From positions 5,174 to 69,173 of the forward strand of contig NHHR02000003.1 of assembly GCA_002170885.2 (NCBI GenBank): a stretch of 64,000 bases of DNA. Reading direction: 5' to 3'. Both the position numbers and the translations under genes were made by a program. The notes beneath the pieces are model-generated. The model was given only the letters and a program-made list of their open reading frames with translations. It was not told the DNA's origin and did not search any database. The first letter of the stretch is position 1, and each line of letters begins with the position of its first letter. This DNA is from Rhizobiales bacterium TMED168 (GTDB lineage: Bacteria; Pseudomonadota; Alphaproteobacteria; MED-G09). Positions 1-8,877 of this stretch are shown here, one piece after another.

Positions 1-532
1 ATCTAATTTTATATCCCATTTCTGCACAGTGAAGAGCGACCGTCCTAGTTAATGCAAGCACTCCCGCTTTACTGTAATTATAAGCAATTACAAAAGGTTT
101 TGGTCTTGTGGCTAAAGATGAAGAAAAATTAACAATAGTTCCTCCATTTTTTTTCATAGCTTTAACACCAAACTGACAACCTAAAAAAACTGATGTACCG
201 TTAATTGAATGTGTTCTATTCCAATGATCAAATGTTTCATCTTCAACAGTTGCTGGTTCACTAATTCCAGCGGCATTTATTACAGAGGTAACTTTATTAA
301 ATCTATCACCAAGGTAGTTTTCTAAATCACTCCAAGACTCCGGTTTAGTAACATCTGCGTGAAAAAACTCACATTTATTGCCAATTTCTTTTGCAACTTT
401 ATTACCTAAGTCCTCATTTATATCCAAGGTTATTGCAGTACCACCTTCTTCAACTACACGTTTTGCGGTAAGTGCACCCATTCCAGATGCCCCTCCAGAT
501 ATCACAACTATTTTTTCATTGAATCTTGTCAT
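1..532 (-). CDS. SDR family oxidoreductase (partial, runs off the window start)
   Basis: The first 177 codons are present; the 3' end lies outside the window. Translating from the ATG at 532 gives MTRFNEKIVVISGGASGMG, whose glycine-rich stretch is the Rossmann cofactor motif of short-chain dehydrogenases. A NAAG motif, a serine-rich NFSSS segment and the catalytic YxxxK (YNYSK) follow at the expected spacing. It is therefore an NAD(P)(H)-dependent alcohol/ketone oxidoreductase of unknown substrate. The start may be translationally coupled to a possible short ORF ending at 532, since TAA and ATG overlap as TAATG. Family assignment is firm; substrate is not known. Confidence 0.9.
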   Translation of the reverse strand, partial: MTRFNEKIVVISGGASGMGALTAKRVVEEGGTAITLDINEDLGNKVAKEIGNKCEFFHADVTKPESWSDLENYLGDRFNKVTSVINAAGISEPATVEDETFDHWNRTHSINGTSVFLGCQFGVKAMKKNGGTIVNFSSSLATRPKPFVIAYNYSKAGVLALTRTVALHCAEMGYKIR

Positions 533-663
533 TATTTTCCCTTTTTTAAAGTTTTTTTATTAAAATATTTTTGGTCTTTTAATCTTTGCTTTTCAAATTC
601 TTTATCAATAGTATTTTCTTTTAAATTAATCTTTTGACTTGTATTACACACTGAAATTCCCAT
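532..663 (-). CDS. possible 43-residue small protein
   Basis: A short reading frame begins with MGISVCNTSQ and is rich in Lys, Glu and Gln (ending KKTLKKGK). It has an AGGTGATG ribosome-binding-like sequence just before its ATG at 663. Its TAA stop overlaps the ATG of the downstream SDR gene (TAATG), an arrangement also seen between real genes in this window. No family is recognised. Against it are the short length and the AT-rich setting, where such frames arise by chance. It could instead be untranslated leader of the SDR gene. Confidence 0.3.
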   Translation of the reverse strand: MGISVCNTSQKINLKENTIDKEFEKQRLKDQKYFNKKTLKKGK

Positions 664-700
664 ATCATCACCTATAAACAATATAATATTATGTAACAAT

Positions 701-1045
701 ATGAATAAAATCAAAGATAAAAGCAAAATTGATGTTTACTACAATGATAGCTGTCCAATTTGTAAAAGAGAGATAGAAGTTTATAAATCAAGGTCCAATG
801 GAATTGATTACAATGACTCTTCATTAATGGAAAATAAATATAACAGAAGAATGCATGCCTATGAAGGTGATGTTGAGTATGTAGGCGCTAGCGCTTTTAT
901 ATTGATATGGAAAAATACACCTGGTTTTAAGTGGCTAGGCTTATTATTAAATAATAGATTTTGTATCTTCTTTATGAACATAATTTATGAACCTATTGCT
1001 TTTTGTTTATATAAAATGCACCTGAGAAGGAAAAAAAATAAATGA
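701..1045 (+). CDS. DUF393 (DCC family) protein
   Basis: This 114-residue protein has the N-terminal pattern VYYNDSCPICKREIEVYKSR. That matches the DCC/DUF393 family, whose members carry an Asp-x-x-Cys-Pro-x-Cys motif resembling a thioredoxin active site and are annotated as thiol-disulfide oxidoreductase-like. The CPIC cysteines are at about residues 18-21. A hydrophobic stretch near residues 85-105 may be membrane-associated. There is no strong Shine-Dalgarno, and a TATAAT at 682-687 implies a very short leader. The stop overlaps the next ATG (ATGA), so the two genes are probably cotranscribed. Function is unproven in the family. Confidence 0.8.
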   Translation: MNKIKDKSKIDVYYNDSCPICKREIEVYKSRSNGIDYNDSSLMENKYNRRMHAYEGDVEYVGASAFILIWKNTPGFKWLGLLLNNRFCIFFMNIIYEPIAFCLYKMHLRRKKNK

Positions 1046-1923
1046 AATTAGTTTCTTATATTTATGAAAAAAAGATTGGGATAGGTGCATTAAAAGAAGG
1101 TCAAGTAATTCCATTTTCGAATAATTCAAATATTCCTAACGATATGTTAACTTTTATTGAGGCTGGTGAAAGCTCTCTTGATATGGCAAGAGACGTAATT
1201 GAAAAAAATAAAAATGGTATATTACTAAACGATTGTAAGTTGATTAATCCTATTTTAAGGCCTCCTAAAATATTAGCCATTGGGTTAAACTATCAAGATC
1301 ATCTTGAGGAAATAAGGTTATTAGGAAGGAAAGTTGATGATCCAGAAGTACCTATGATTTTTAATAAGCAGTCAACTTCCGCACGAGGCCCTTACGACTC
1401 TATTCATGATCCTTTTGTTTCTAAAAAATTAGATTACGAAGGCGAATTAGCCTTCGTTATAGGAAAAAAATCCAGGCATGTCCCAAAAGAAGAAGCCCAT
1501 AATGTGATTGCCGGTTACTGTGTTTCTAACGATGTTAGTGTAAGAGACTGGCAATTACGTGTGCCAACTTTTACAATTGGTAAGTCTTTTGATACTCATT
1601 GTCCTTTTGGACCGGCTATAGTTACACCCGAAGAAATTTCAGATCCTCATAATCTCGATATTAAGACTGAGGTTAATGGTATTATAAAACAAAACTCAAA
1701 TACCAAAAATTTAATTTTTAACTGTTTTGAACTGATTGAGCACTTATCAACATCTTTTACGCTCGAACCTGGGGATTTAATCCTTACCGGTACCCCTAGC
1801 GGAGTTGGAGTTGCCGAGGATAAATTTTTAAAAAATGGTGATATAGTCAAGATTAGTATTTCTGAATTAGGTTTTATTGAAAACAATGTTATTGATGAGC
1901 CAGCATCAACAAAGATTTATTAG
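1042..1923 (+). CDS. fumarylacetoacetate hydrolase family protein
   Basis: The 293-residue protein has the FAH C-terminal fold: an IGLNYQDH segment near residue 80, the metal-binding LDYEGELAFVIG segment near 130, a VSVRDWQ segment near 160, and the family-typical LTGTPSGVG near 250. Members cleave or hydrate C-C bonds in acylpyruvates and related diketo acids with Mg2+ or Mn2+ in the cytoplasm. The short N-terminal domain suits the bacterial acylpyruvase/hydratase type rather than full-length FAH. It overlaps the DUF393 gene by 4 nt and meets the CitE-like gene tail to tail with 1 nt between them. The substrate cannot be inferred. Confidence 0.88.
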   Translation: MKLVSYIYEKKIGIGALKEGQVIPFSNNSNIPNDMLTFIEAGESSLDMARDVIEKNKNGILLNDCKLINPILRPPKILAIGLNYQDHLEEIRLLGRKVDDPEVPMIFNKQSTSARGPYDSIHDPFVSKKLDYEGELAFVIGKKSRHVPKEEAHNVIAGYCVSNDVSVRDWQLRVPTFTIGKSFDTHCPFGPAIVTPEEISDPHNLDIKTEVNGIIKQNSNTKNLIFNCFELIEHLSTSFTLEPGDLILTGTPSGVGVAEDKFLKNGDIVKISISELGFIENNVIDEPASTKIY

Positions 1924-1924
1924 T

Positions 1925-2728
1925 TTAAATCTTATTTTTTGAAATAATTAGTCTATTTTCCATAATTTTTATTATAGGCTTATCAACGACTTTTCCTTTG
2001 TATGAAAAAACACCATTGTTACTTTTTTTATATAATTCAATAATTTCTTTTGCTTCTATTATTTCCTCTTCTGTTGGTAAAAAGTATTTTTTTATAATAT
2101 TAATTTGTGAAGGGTTAATAACTGCTTTTGAATGCATTCCAATAGCTTTTGATTTTCTAACTTCATTTTCAAATGCATCTGTATTTAAAATATCCATAAA
2201 TGGACTATCTATTGAAATTAAATTATTTATCGAACATTCAATTATAATTTTTGATCTAGCATAAAGCATTGCATCCCAGCTCATTTCAGATCCAATCATG
2301 CTACTAAAGTCGGCTGCTCCAAATGATAGGCCAATAACTTTTTCATTTTTAGCAATTTTATTTAAGTTGTTAATTGCTAATGGTGTTTCAATTAAAGGAA
2401 TAATCTTAATATTTTTTGATATTTTCTTGAAATCTTCTTCGTTTTCAAATTTAGGAATAATAAAAGTAAAATCTAATTCACTTAGCATCTCTATATCTCT
2501 TAATCCGTTTTCAGCATTTATATCATTAACTCTTATGTAAATTATTACATTTGGATTATTTCTTAATAAATATTTTAACAGATCTTCTCTTGCTTTTGCT
2601 TTATCGTTAGATAATACGGAATCTTCAAGATCAAAAATAATTCCGTCTGCACCAGCTTTAATAGCTTTTTCAACATAATTAAGTTTATTTGCAGGTATAA
2701 AAATTGGACAAATAGGAAATTTATTCAT
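1925..2728 (-). CDS. HpcH/HpaI aldolase / citrate lyase beta-like protein
   Basis: This TIM-barrel lyase of about 267 residues resembles CitE and malyl-CoA lyase. It has PIFIPANKLNYVEKA at the N terminus, then GADGIIFDLEDSV, a characteristic CitE motif. IPLIETPLAI and SFGAADFSSMIG probably supply the metal-binding Glu and Asp. Such enzymes cleave or form C-C bonds of (3S)-malyl-CoA, citramalyl-CoA and similar thioesters. The ATG at 2728 is preferred because GGA lies 7 nt upstream; an in-frame ATG at 2740 would add four residues. It is divergent from the SDR gene at 2832. Which CoA ester it uses is unknown. Confidence 0.85.
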   Translation of the reverse strand: MNKFPICPIFIPANKLNYVEKAIKAGADGIIFDLEDSVLSNDKAKAREDLLKYLLRNNPNVIIYIRVNDINAENGLRDIEMLSELDFTFIIPKFENEEDFKKISKNIKIIPLIETPLAINNLNKIAKNEKVIGLSFGAADFSSMIGSEMSWDAMLYARSKIIIECSINNLISIDSPFMDILNTDAFENEVRKSKAIGMHSKAVINPSQINIIKKYFLPTEEEIIEAKEIIELYKKSNNGVFSYKGKVVDKPIIKIMENRLIISKNKI

Positions 2729-2831
2729 TTTTAGTTCCATAAATTTTATATAATCTTATCATTAAATATTAAAATGTAGTATGGAAAAACTATATATAGT
2801 AAAATTACTTTTTTAAAAGTGTGATATTTTG

Positions 2832-3683
2832 ATGTTTGATGTAAAAAATAAAAATATATTAATTACAGGCGCTACTTCTGGTATCGGAAAAGAGTCGGCT
2901 TTAGCATTAGCTAAAAAGGGTGCAAATATTACATTTATTGCTAGAGATAAATATAAAGCAGAAAATTTATTAAATGATATAAATAAAATATCTCAAGGTC
3001 AAAACTCATTTATAATAGCTGATTTATCCTCTCAAAAAGATATTAAAATGGCTTCAGAAATTTATATTAATAAAAATATTCCCCTTGATGTCTTATTGAA
3101 TAATGCAGGCCTTATTAATTTTAAAAGAAAAGAAACTATCGATGGTTTTGAAGAAACATTTGCATTAAATCATCTAGCATATTTTACTCTTACAAATTTA
3201 CTTTTAGATAAAATAAAGCAATCAAATTCAGCAAGGATTGTAAATGTTTCCTCAGCAGCCCATCAATTTGTAAAAAGAATTAATTTTGATGATATACAAT
3301 CAGAAAAATCATACAAACCTTTTCAAGTATATGGTTACACTAAACTGGCTAACATTCTTTTTACAAAAAAACTTTCAACTATTCTTGAAAATGAAAAAAT
3401 TACTGTTAACTGTTTGCATCCAGGTGTAGTTAAAACTTCTTTCGGACAAAATAATACTAGCAACATTAACAAAGCACTATCTTTTATTGCCAAACCATTT
3501 ATGCGTACTTCCAAGAAAGGTGCTGAGACGTCGATATATCTATGTTCATCACCCAATGTTTCAAATATTTCTGGAAAATATTTTTATAATTGCAAAGTAG
3601 AAAAAACCTCTAAATGGGCTCTTGATAAAGAAGACTCTGATAAATTATGGGATATTAGCTCAAAGTTAACTGGTGTCTATTAA
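2832..3683 (+). CDS. SDR family oxidoreductase (retinol dehydrogenase-like)
   Basis: This is a 283-residue short-chain dehydrogenase. It has ITGATSGIGKESALALA for cofactor binding, LLNNAGLI, a VNVSSAAHQF catalytic-serine region and YGYTKLANILFTKKL containing YxxxK. The long C-terminal part and the LHPGVVKTSF segment resemble the retinol dehydrogenase/WW-oxidoreductase type. The ATG at 2832 is favoured over an adjacent in-frame TTG at 2829. Its stop is immediately followed by the hemH ATG, so the two are probably cotranscribed. The substrate is unknown. Confidence 0.87.
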   Translation: MFDVKNKNILITGATSGIGKESALALAKKGANITFIARDKYKAENLLNDINKISQGQNSFIIADLSSQKDIKMASEIYINKNIPLDVLLNNAGLINFKRKETIDGFEETFALNHLAYFTLTNLLLDKIKQSNSARIVNVSSAAHQFVKRINFDDIQSEKSYKPFQVYGYTKLANILFTKKLSTILENEKITVNCLHPGVVKTSFGQNNTSNINKALSFIAKPFMRTSKKGAETSIYLCSSPNVSNISGKYFYNCKVEKTSKWALDKEDSDKLWDISSKLTGVY

Positions 3684-4682
3684 ATGAAAGGAATTCTTCT
3701 TATAAACCTTGGCTCACCTGAAGATCTGAAGATATCTTCAATAAGAAAGTACTTAAAGGAATTTTTATCAGATGAGTATGTTTTAGACATACCAAAATTG
3801 ATAAGAAAAGTTTTAGTTGATTTTATTATAGTTCCATTTCGTTCTCCAAAAACGAAGGAAGCTTATGAATCTATATGGACAGAGAATGGATCACCTTTAA
3901 TATTAAATACTAAATCAATTTCTAAAAAATTAGAAAAAAAAATAAAAAAGCCTGTCGAAATATCTATGCGTTATCAAAAACCTTCAATAGAAATGGGGTT
4001 AAAAAAACTAATAAAAAAAGGGTGCGATGAAATTATTGCTGTACCATTATATCCTCACTACGCTCAATCAACTTCACTAACAACTGAATTAGAAGTCAAA
4101 CGATTAATAAATGAAATTAATCCAAAAATTAATTTATCTGTTTCGCCACCTTTTTATAGAGAATTAAATTATATTCACTCTTTATCTGAAAGCATAAGTA
4201 ATTATCTTCCTGAAGATTTTGATTATCTATTATTTAGTTATCACGGCATTCCTGAGAGACATGTAAGAAAGATGGATCCAACAACCTCTCATTGTTTAAT
4301 AAATAGTGATTGTTGTGAACAAGAGTCAGAGGCTCATAAATTTTGTTATAGGCATCAAGTTAGAGTAACCTCAAAATTATGCGCTGAGAAATTAAATCTA
4401 GGTGATGATCAATGGGGTATCTCTTTTCAGTCAAGAATTGGCCCAGGTTGGCTTCAACCTTTTACCGATAAAGTTCTAGAAGATTTACCAAGTAAAAATA
4501 TTAATAAGATAGCTGTAGTATGCCCTGCGTTTATTGCAGATAATTTAGAAACATTAGAAGAGGTCAATATTAGAGGAAAAGAATCTTTTTTAGACTCTGG
4601 GGGAAAAGAATTTACTTTTATTCCTTGTATAAATGACAATGATTTATTTATTGATTTTTTAGATGGATTTGTTTCAGAATAA
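3684..4682 (+). CDS. hemH: ferrochelatase
   Basis: HemH inserts Fe2+ into protoporphyrin IX, the last step of protoheme synthesis. The 332-residue length is normal for bacteria. It starts MKGILLINLGSPED, contains VPLYPHYAQSTS, and has the signature LLFSYHGIPERH with the metal-binding His near residue 190. WGISFQSRIG and a late CPAFIADNLETLEE with the conserved acidic patch follow. Several cysteines around residues 204-222 (HCLINSDCC, FCYRH) could ligate an Fe-S cluster, as reported for some bacterial ferrochelatases; that is inference. It abuts the upstream SDR gene with no spacer. Confidence 0.96.
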   Translation: MKGILLINLGSPEDLKISSIRKYLKEFLSDEYVLDIPKLIRKVLVDFIIVPFRSPKTKEAYESIWTENGSPLILNTKSISKKLEKKIKKPVEISMRYQKPSIEMGLKKLIKKGCDEIIAVPLYPHYAQSTSLTTELEVKRLINEINPKINLSVSPPFYRELNYIHSLSESISNYLPEDFDYLLFSYHGIPERHVRKMDPTTSHCLINSDCCEQESEAHKFCYRHQVRVTSKLCAEKLNLGDDQWGISFQSRIGPGWLQPFTDKVLEDLPSKNINKIAVVCPAFIADNLETLEEVNIRGKESFLDSGGKEFTFIPCINDNDLFIDFLDGFVSE

Positions 4683-4712
4683 AAATAAAAAAATTTAATT
4701 AAAGAGGTTAAA

Positions 4713-5108
4713 ATGAATGATTTTATATATCCAGGAATTTTAAGTAGTATTGCTTTATTGGTATACTATTTTACCTTATTTAAAGCTGGTATAGCTCGAG
4801 GAAAATTTCAAATTAAAGCCCCTTCTCATGATGGTCCTGAAGAATATGTTAGACACGTGAGGGTTCATCATAACACTTTAGAGCATCTTGTTCTTTTTTT
4901 ACCTGGGTTATGGTTATTTTCATTTGCCGTAGATCCTAAATGGGCTGCAATAATAGGTATTTTGTGGCCTATTGGTAGAATTCGTTATGCACTTTCTTAT
5001 TATAAAGATGCAGAAAAAAGAGGCCCCGGTTTGTATTTTAGTATGCCACCAATCTATATATATGTATTAGGATCTTTTATAGGTTTTTTATACAAAATCG
5101 TAACTTAG
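4713..5108 (+). CDS. MAPEG family membrane protein
   Basis: The 131-residue protein has about four hydrophobic segments and the MAPEG hallmarks: RVHHNTLEHLVLFLP near residues 49-63 and RIRYALSYYKDAEKRGPG near residues 89-106. MAPEG proteins are integral membrane, often trimeric, glutathione-dependent transferases or isomerases acting on lipophilic compounds. AAAGAGG lies before the ATG. It sits between hemH and a medium-chain reductase, which fits membrane redox or detoxification chemistry. The substrate is unknown. Confidence 0.88.
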   Translation: MNDFIYPGILSSIALLVYYFTLFKAGIARGKFQIKAPSHDGPEEYVRHVRVHHNTLEHLVLFLPGLWLFSFAVDPKWAAIIGILWPIGRIRYALSYYKDAEKRGPGLYFSMPPIYIYVLGSFIGFLYKIVT

Positions 5109-5125
5109 TAATTAAGGAAAATTAA

Positions 5126-6145
5126 ATGAGCAATCTTGGTAAAAATAAAAAATTAATTTTAGCAAAATATCCAAACGGATTAACAAAATTAGATGATTTC
5201 CTGACTCAGGAATTAGATATACCTGAGCTAGGAAATAATGAATTACTAGTTCAAACCCATTATGTAGGAGTTGATGCTGCATTAAGATTAATTGTAAGAA
5301 ATAGTGATGAGTTTTTATTCAGAGTAATGCCTGGTGATATTATTCATGGCAATATAGCAGGAGAGGTTATTGCCTCAAATAATAATGATTTTAAAATAGG
5401 CGAATTTGTTACTGGTGCGCTTGGTGTTCAAAGTTATTCTATCAGTGATGGTAATGATTTAGAAAAATGTGATTTAAATTTATCCTCTTTAAGTACGTGG
5501 TTAGGAGGTTTTGGTGTTTCTGGTTTAACAGCCTATTTTGCATTATTTGATGTATGTAAACCGCAACCAGGGGAAACAGTTTTAATTACTGGAGCAGCTG
5601 GTGCAGTTGGATCAATGGCAGGACAATTTGCAAAACTTGCTGGAGCTCGGGTTATAGGCACAACTAGCTCAAAAGAAAAATGTGACTGGCTGGTCAATGA
5701 ACTTGGCTATGATGTTGCTATTAACTATAACGATGAAAATTGGTTTGAGAAATTAGAAGCGGCAGCCCCAGATCGCCTAAATATTATTTTTGATAATACG
5801 GGTGGTTCAGTTATGAATGAGGCTTTAAAATTAATCGCGATGCATGGAGTTGTTTTACTTTGTGGATCAACTTCTCAATATTATGAAGATCAGATGAGTG
5901 GACCTTCAAACTACATATGGTTAGGCAGTATGAGAGCAAGACTTCAAGGCTTTGTCATTTTTGACTATGCAGAGAGATATGAAGAGGCAAGAAAAAAAAT
6001 GTCTTATTGGATTAGTAATGGATCTTTAAAATTACCTGAATTTATATGCAAGGGTGATATTGATGAGTTTCCTGATACATTCAGTAAGTTATTTGATGGA
6101 AAAAATATGGGTAAAATGCTTTTAAAATTACCTGTAGCCAAATAA
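5126..6145 (+). CDS. zinc-independent NADP-dependent medium-chain oxidoreductase
   Basis: The 339 residues match the MDR family: an N-terminal GroES-like domain followed by a Rossmann domain with ITGAAGAVGSMAGQFAKLAGARVIG near residues 152-176. The zinc-ligand cysteines and histidines of alcohol dehydrogenases are absent. This places it with quinone reductases, 2-alkenal reductases and prostaglandin reductase-like enzymes. AAGGAAA precedes the ATG. It is codirectional with the MAPEG gene (17 nt gap) and the flavin monooxygenase. A role in reducing enones is plausible but not shown. Confidence 0.88.
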   Translation: MSNLGKNKKLILAKYPNGLTKLDDFLTQELDIPELGNNELLVQTHYVGVDAALRLIVRNSDEFLFRVMPGDIIHGNIAGEVIASNNNDFKIGEFVTGALGVQSYSISDGNDLEKCDLNLSSLSTWLGGFGVSGLTAYFALFDVCKPQPGETVLITGAAGAVGSMAGQFAKLAGARVIGTTSSKEKCDWLVNELGYDVAINYNDENWFEKLEAAAPDRLNIIFDNTGGSVMNEALKLIAMHGVVLLCGSTSQYYEDQMSGPSNYIWLGSMRARLQGFVIFDYAERYEEARKKMSYWISNGSLKLPEFICKGDIDEFPDTFSKLFDGKNMGKMLLKLPVAK

Positions 6146-6212
6146 ATTATTAAATAAGTATGAATTTTATATGGGGTGATACTTTTATTAACTTTTGTAT
6201 TATAAAATATAT

Positions 6213-7670
6213 ATGAATAATCTGAATAATCATTTTGACGTTTTGATAATAGGTGCGGGCATATCTGGTATAGGGGCAGGATATCATCTGCAATCCAAGT
6301 GTCCTAATAAATCATACGCTATATTAGAAGGTAGGGATACAATTGGCGGTACTTGGGACTTATTTAAATACCCAGGTATTAGATCTGATTCAGATATGTA
6401 TACACTAGGCTTCTCTTTTTTCCCCTGGAAGGAAAAAGAGGCTATAGCTGATGGTCCTTCAATTTTAAATTATTTAGAAGAGACATCAGAAAAATTTAAT
6501 ATTAAAGAAAAAATAAAATTTAATCATTATGTTAAAGATGCTTCTTGGTGTTCAGAGAAATCAATTTGGACATTGAAAGTTGATGAAAAGAAAACAAATA
6601 ATATTATAACTATGTCGTGTAATTTTATTTTTATGTGTTCTGGATATTACAGTTATGAGGGTGGCTATACTCCAAATTTTAAAGGTATAAACGATTTCAA
6701 TGGGAAAATAATGCACCCACAGAAATGGGATGAGTCAGTTAATTATAAAGATAAGAATGTTATTGTTATTGGAAGCGGTGCAACTTCTGTAACTTTAGTC
6801 CCAGAAATGGCAAAAGTTGCTAAACATGTAATAATGCTTCAAAGGTCTCCAACCTACGTAATTTCTGCTCCAAAACAAGATCCTTTATCAAATTTTTTGA
6901 AGAAATTTTTACCCACAAAGATTTCGTATTTTATAGTAAGGTGGAAAAATATTTTAAGGCAGCAATGGTTCTTTAGACTTTGTAAAAAAAATCCAAAACG
7001 CGTTAAAAATTTTATCTTGGGTCAAGTAAAATCTGCCCTTGGAAAAAATTACGATGTTGATAAACATTTTACCCCAAATTACAATCCATGGGATCAAAGA
7101 ATGTGTTTGGTACCCAATGGTGATTTATTTAAATCTATAAGAAATAAAAAAACTTCAGTTATTACAGATCATATAGAAAAATTTGTTCCATCAGGTATTA
7201 AACTTAAATCAGGCAAGACAATAAATGCTGACCTTATTATAACCGCAACTGGACTTAATCTTGAATTATGCAGTAATATTAATTTAAAAGTTGATAATAA
7301 AGAGATTAATTTAGCGGATACAGTCACTTATAAAGGTATGATGTTTAGTGGCATTCCCAATCTAGTTTCAACATTTGGATATACCAATGCATCTTGGACT
7401 CTTGGAGCTGATTTAACCTCTGAATATGTTTGTAGACTGCTAAATTATATGAAGAAAAACTCTATGAAAAAATGCTGTCCTGACTCAAATTATGAAATTG
7501 AAAATAATGAAGAGTGGTTAAATCTCTCATCCGGATACATAGAAAGGTCTAAAGATATTTTTCCAAAACAGGGAAAGAAAAGTCCTTGGACAAATAATCA
7601 AAATTTTTTAAAAGACATTTTTCAAATTCGTTATGGAAGAATTAACGATGGGGATATTAAGTTTTCTTGA
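6213..7670 (+). CDS. flavin-containing monooxygenase, Baeyer-Villiger type
   Basis: The 485-residue protein has an FAD-binding GAGISGIGAG near residue 14, then GGTWDLFKYPGIRSDSDMY, typical of this class. The fingerprint FNGKIMHPQKWD fits the BVMO pattern FxGxxxHxxxW(P/D). An NADPH site, VIGSGATSVTLVPEMA, lies near residue 187. Such enzymes insert oxygen into ketones to give esters or lactones. The ATG at 6213 is preferred; an upstream in-frame TTG at 6195 has no ribosome-binding sequence. An esterase gene lies downstream at 8878, which would be the next step in ketone catabolism. The substrate is unknown. Confidence 0.9.
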   Translation: MNNLNNHFDVLIIGAGISGIGAGYHLQSKCPNKSYAILEGRDTIGGTWDLFKYPGIRSDSDMYTLGFSFFPWKEKEAIADGPSILNYLEETSEKFNIKEKIKFNHYVKDASWCSEKSIWTLKVDEKKTNNIITMSCNFIFMCSGYYSYEGGYTPNFKGINDFNGKIMHPQKWDESVNYKDKNVIVIGSGATSVTLVPEMAKVAKHVIMLQRSPTYVISAPKQDPLSNFLKKFLPTKISYFIVRWKNILRQQWFFRLCKKNPKRVKNFILGQVKSALGKNYDVDKHFTPNYNPWDQRMCLVPNGDLFKSIRNKKTSVITDHIEKFVPSGIKLKSGKTINADLIITATGLNLELCSNINLKVDNKEINLADTVTYKGMMFSGIPNLVSTFGYTNASWTLGADLTSEYVCRLLNYMKKNSMKKCCPDSNYEIENNEEWLNLSSGYIERSKDIFPKQGKKSPWTNNQNFLKDIFQIRYGRINDGDIKFS

Positions 7671-7728
7671 AATAAAGTTAAATAATTATAGTATCAATCA
7701 ACTTTAAATTTATATAATAAGGAAAAGA

Positions 7729-8862
7729 ATGAATTCAAAAATTTGTGAAATGTTAGGAATAGAATTTCCTTTATTAGCTTTTTCTCATTGTCGAGATGTG
7801 GTTGCTGCTGTTTCAAAAGCCGGTGGTATGGGGGTTTACGGCGCGGTGAGTCTTCCGCCAGATCGTTTAAAGGAAGAATTAGATTGGATTGATAGTAATG
7901 TAGATGGTATGCCTTATGGGATAGATTTAATTGTTCCTAATAAATTTGAAGGAAAAGGTGAAAAGATCTCAACTGAACAATTGGTTAATGCTATCCCTCA
8001 AGGTCATAGAGATTTTACAAAAGAAATTTTATCTAATCACGATATTGAGACTGATGATTTAATTGATCTTAAAGAAGGTGCGTCTCAATTCAGAATGAAT
8101 TTATCTGATGAAGGTGCAGCAACATCCTTAGAGATAGCCTTTCAATACCCTATTAAACTAGTTGCAAACGCTCTTGGTGTTCCGCCAAAAGTAATGCTTG
8201 AAATGGGAAAAAAATATAACGTTGCTGTTGCAGCATTGGTTGGAGCAAAAGAACATGCAGTTAAGCAAGTTGAGGCAGGTGTAGACATACTAATTGCCTC
8301 TGGTGGAGAAGCTGGAGGTCATTGTGGTGACGTTTCAACTATGGTCTTAATACCTGAAGTCTATAGAGCAATAAAACCAATTAGGGATGTTCCAATATTA
8401 GCAGCAGGTGGAATTACAACTGGTTCTCAGATGGCTGCAGCCATGTCAATGGGTGCATCTGGAGCTTGGTGTGGATCAGTTTGGTTAACTACATCAGAAG
8501 CAGAAACAAATCCAATCGTTAAAGAAAAAATGCTATTGGCCAGCTCTAGAGATACTGTGCGCTCAAGAAGCAGAACTGGAAAACATTCAAGGCAATTAAG
8601 GTCACCTTGGACTGATGCCTGGGAGGAAAAAGGACCTGAACCGCTTCCTATGCCATTACAATCTTTAGTAAGTGAGCCAGCACTAAAAAAAATAGATAAG
8701 CTATCTCAAAGCGGTCATAAAGGTGCAAAAGATTTAGCCACTTATTGGGTAGGACAAGGAGTAGGTCTTATGAATCAGCCAATGAACGCAGGTGCTGTTG
8801 TTCAGGATTTTAAAAAAGATTTTGCTGAAGCTTTTGAAAGACTAAATCATTTCTTTGAGTGA
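7729..8862 (+). CDS. nitronate monooxygenase family protein
   Basis: This is a TIM-barrel flavoprotein of 377 residues. It begins CEMLGIEFPLLAFSHCRDVV, and the FMN-binding core appears as ASGGEAGGHCGDVSTMVLIPEV with VPILAAGGITTGSQMAAAMSMGASG, characteristic of NMO/2-nitropropane dioxygenase proteins. Many bacterial members are not true nitronate oxidases and may act on other carbon acids. A long C-terminal part (from about residue 280, RSRTGKHSRQLRSPW) is typical of the longer subfamily. AAGGAAAAG precedes the ATG. It lies between the BVMO and esterase genes. Confidence 0.88.
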   Translation: MNSKICEMLGIEFPLLAFSHCRDVVAAVSKAGGMGVYGAVSLPPDRLKEELDWIDSNVDGMPYGIDLIVPNKFEGKGEKISTEQLVNAIPQGHRDFTKEILSNHDIETDDLIDLKEGASQFRMNLSDEGAATSLEIAFQYPIKLVANALGVPPKVMLEMGKKYNVAVAALVGAKEHAVKQVEAGVDILIASGGEAGGHCGDVSTMVLIPEVYRAIKPIRDVPILAAGGITTGSQMAAAMSMGASGAWCGSVWLTTSEAETNPIVKEKMLLASSRDTVRSRSRTGKHSRQLRSPWTDAWEEKGPEPLPMPLQSLVSEPALKKIDKLSQSGHKGAKDLATYWVGQGVGLMNQPMNAGAVVQDFKKDFAEAFERLNHFFE

Positions 8863-8877
8863 TTTAGAAATTATCTT

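Noticed and set aside
634..687. TTGACT (634-639) and TATAAT (682-687) as a promoter pair for the DUF393 gene
   Set aside because: The spacing is 42 nt, far from the usual 16-18, so they cannot act as one promoter.
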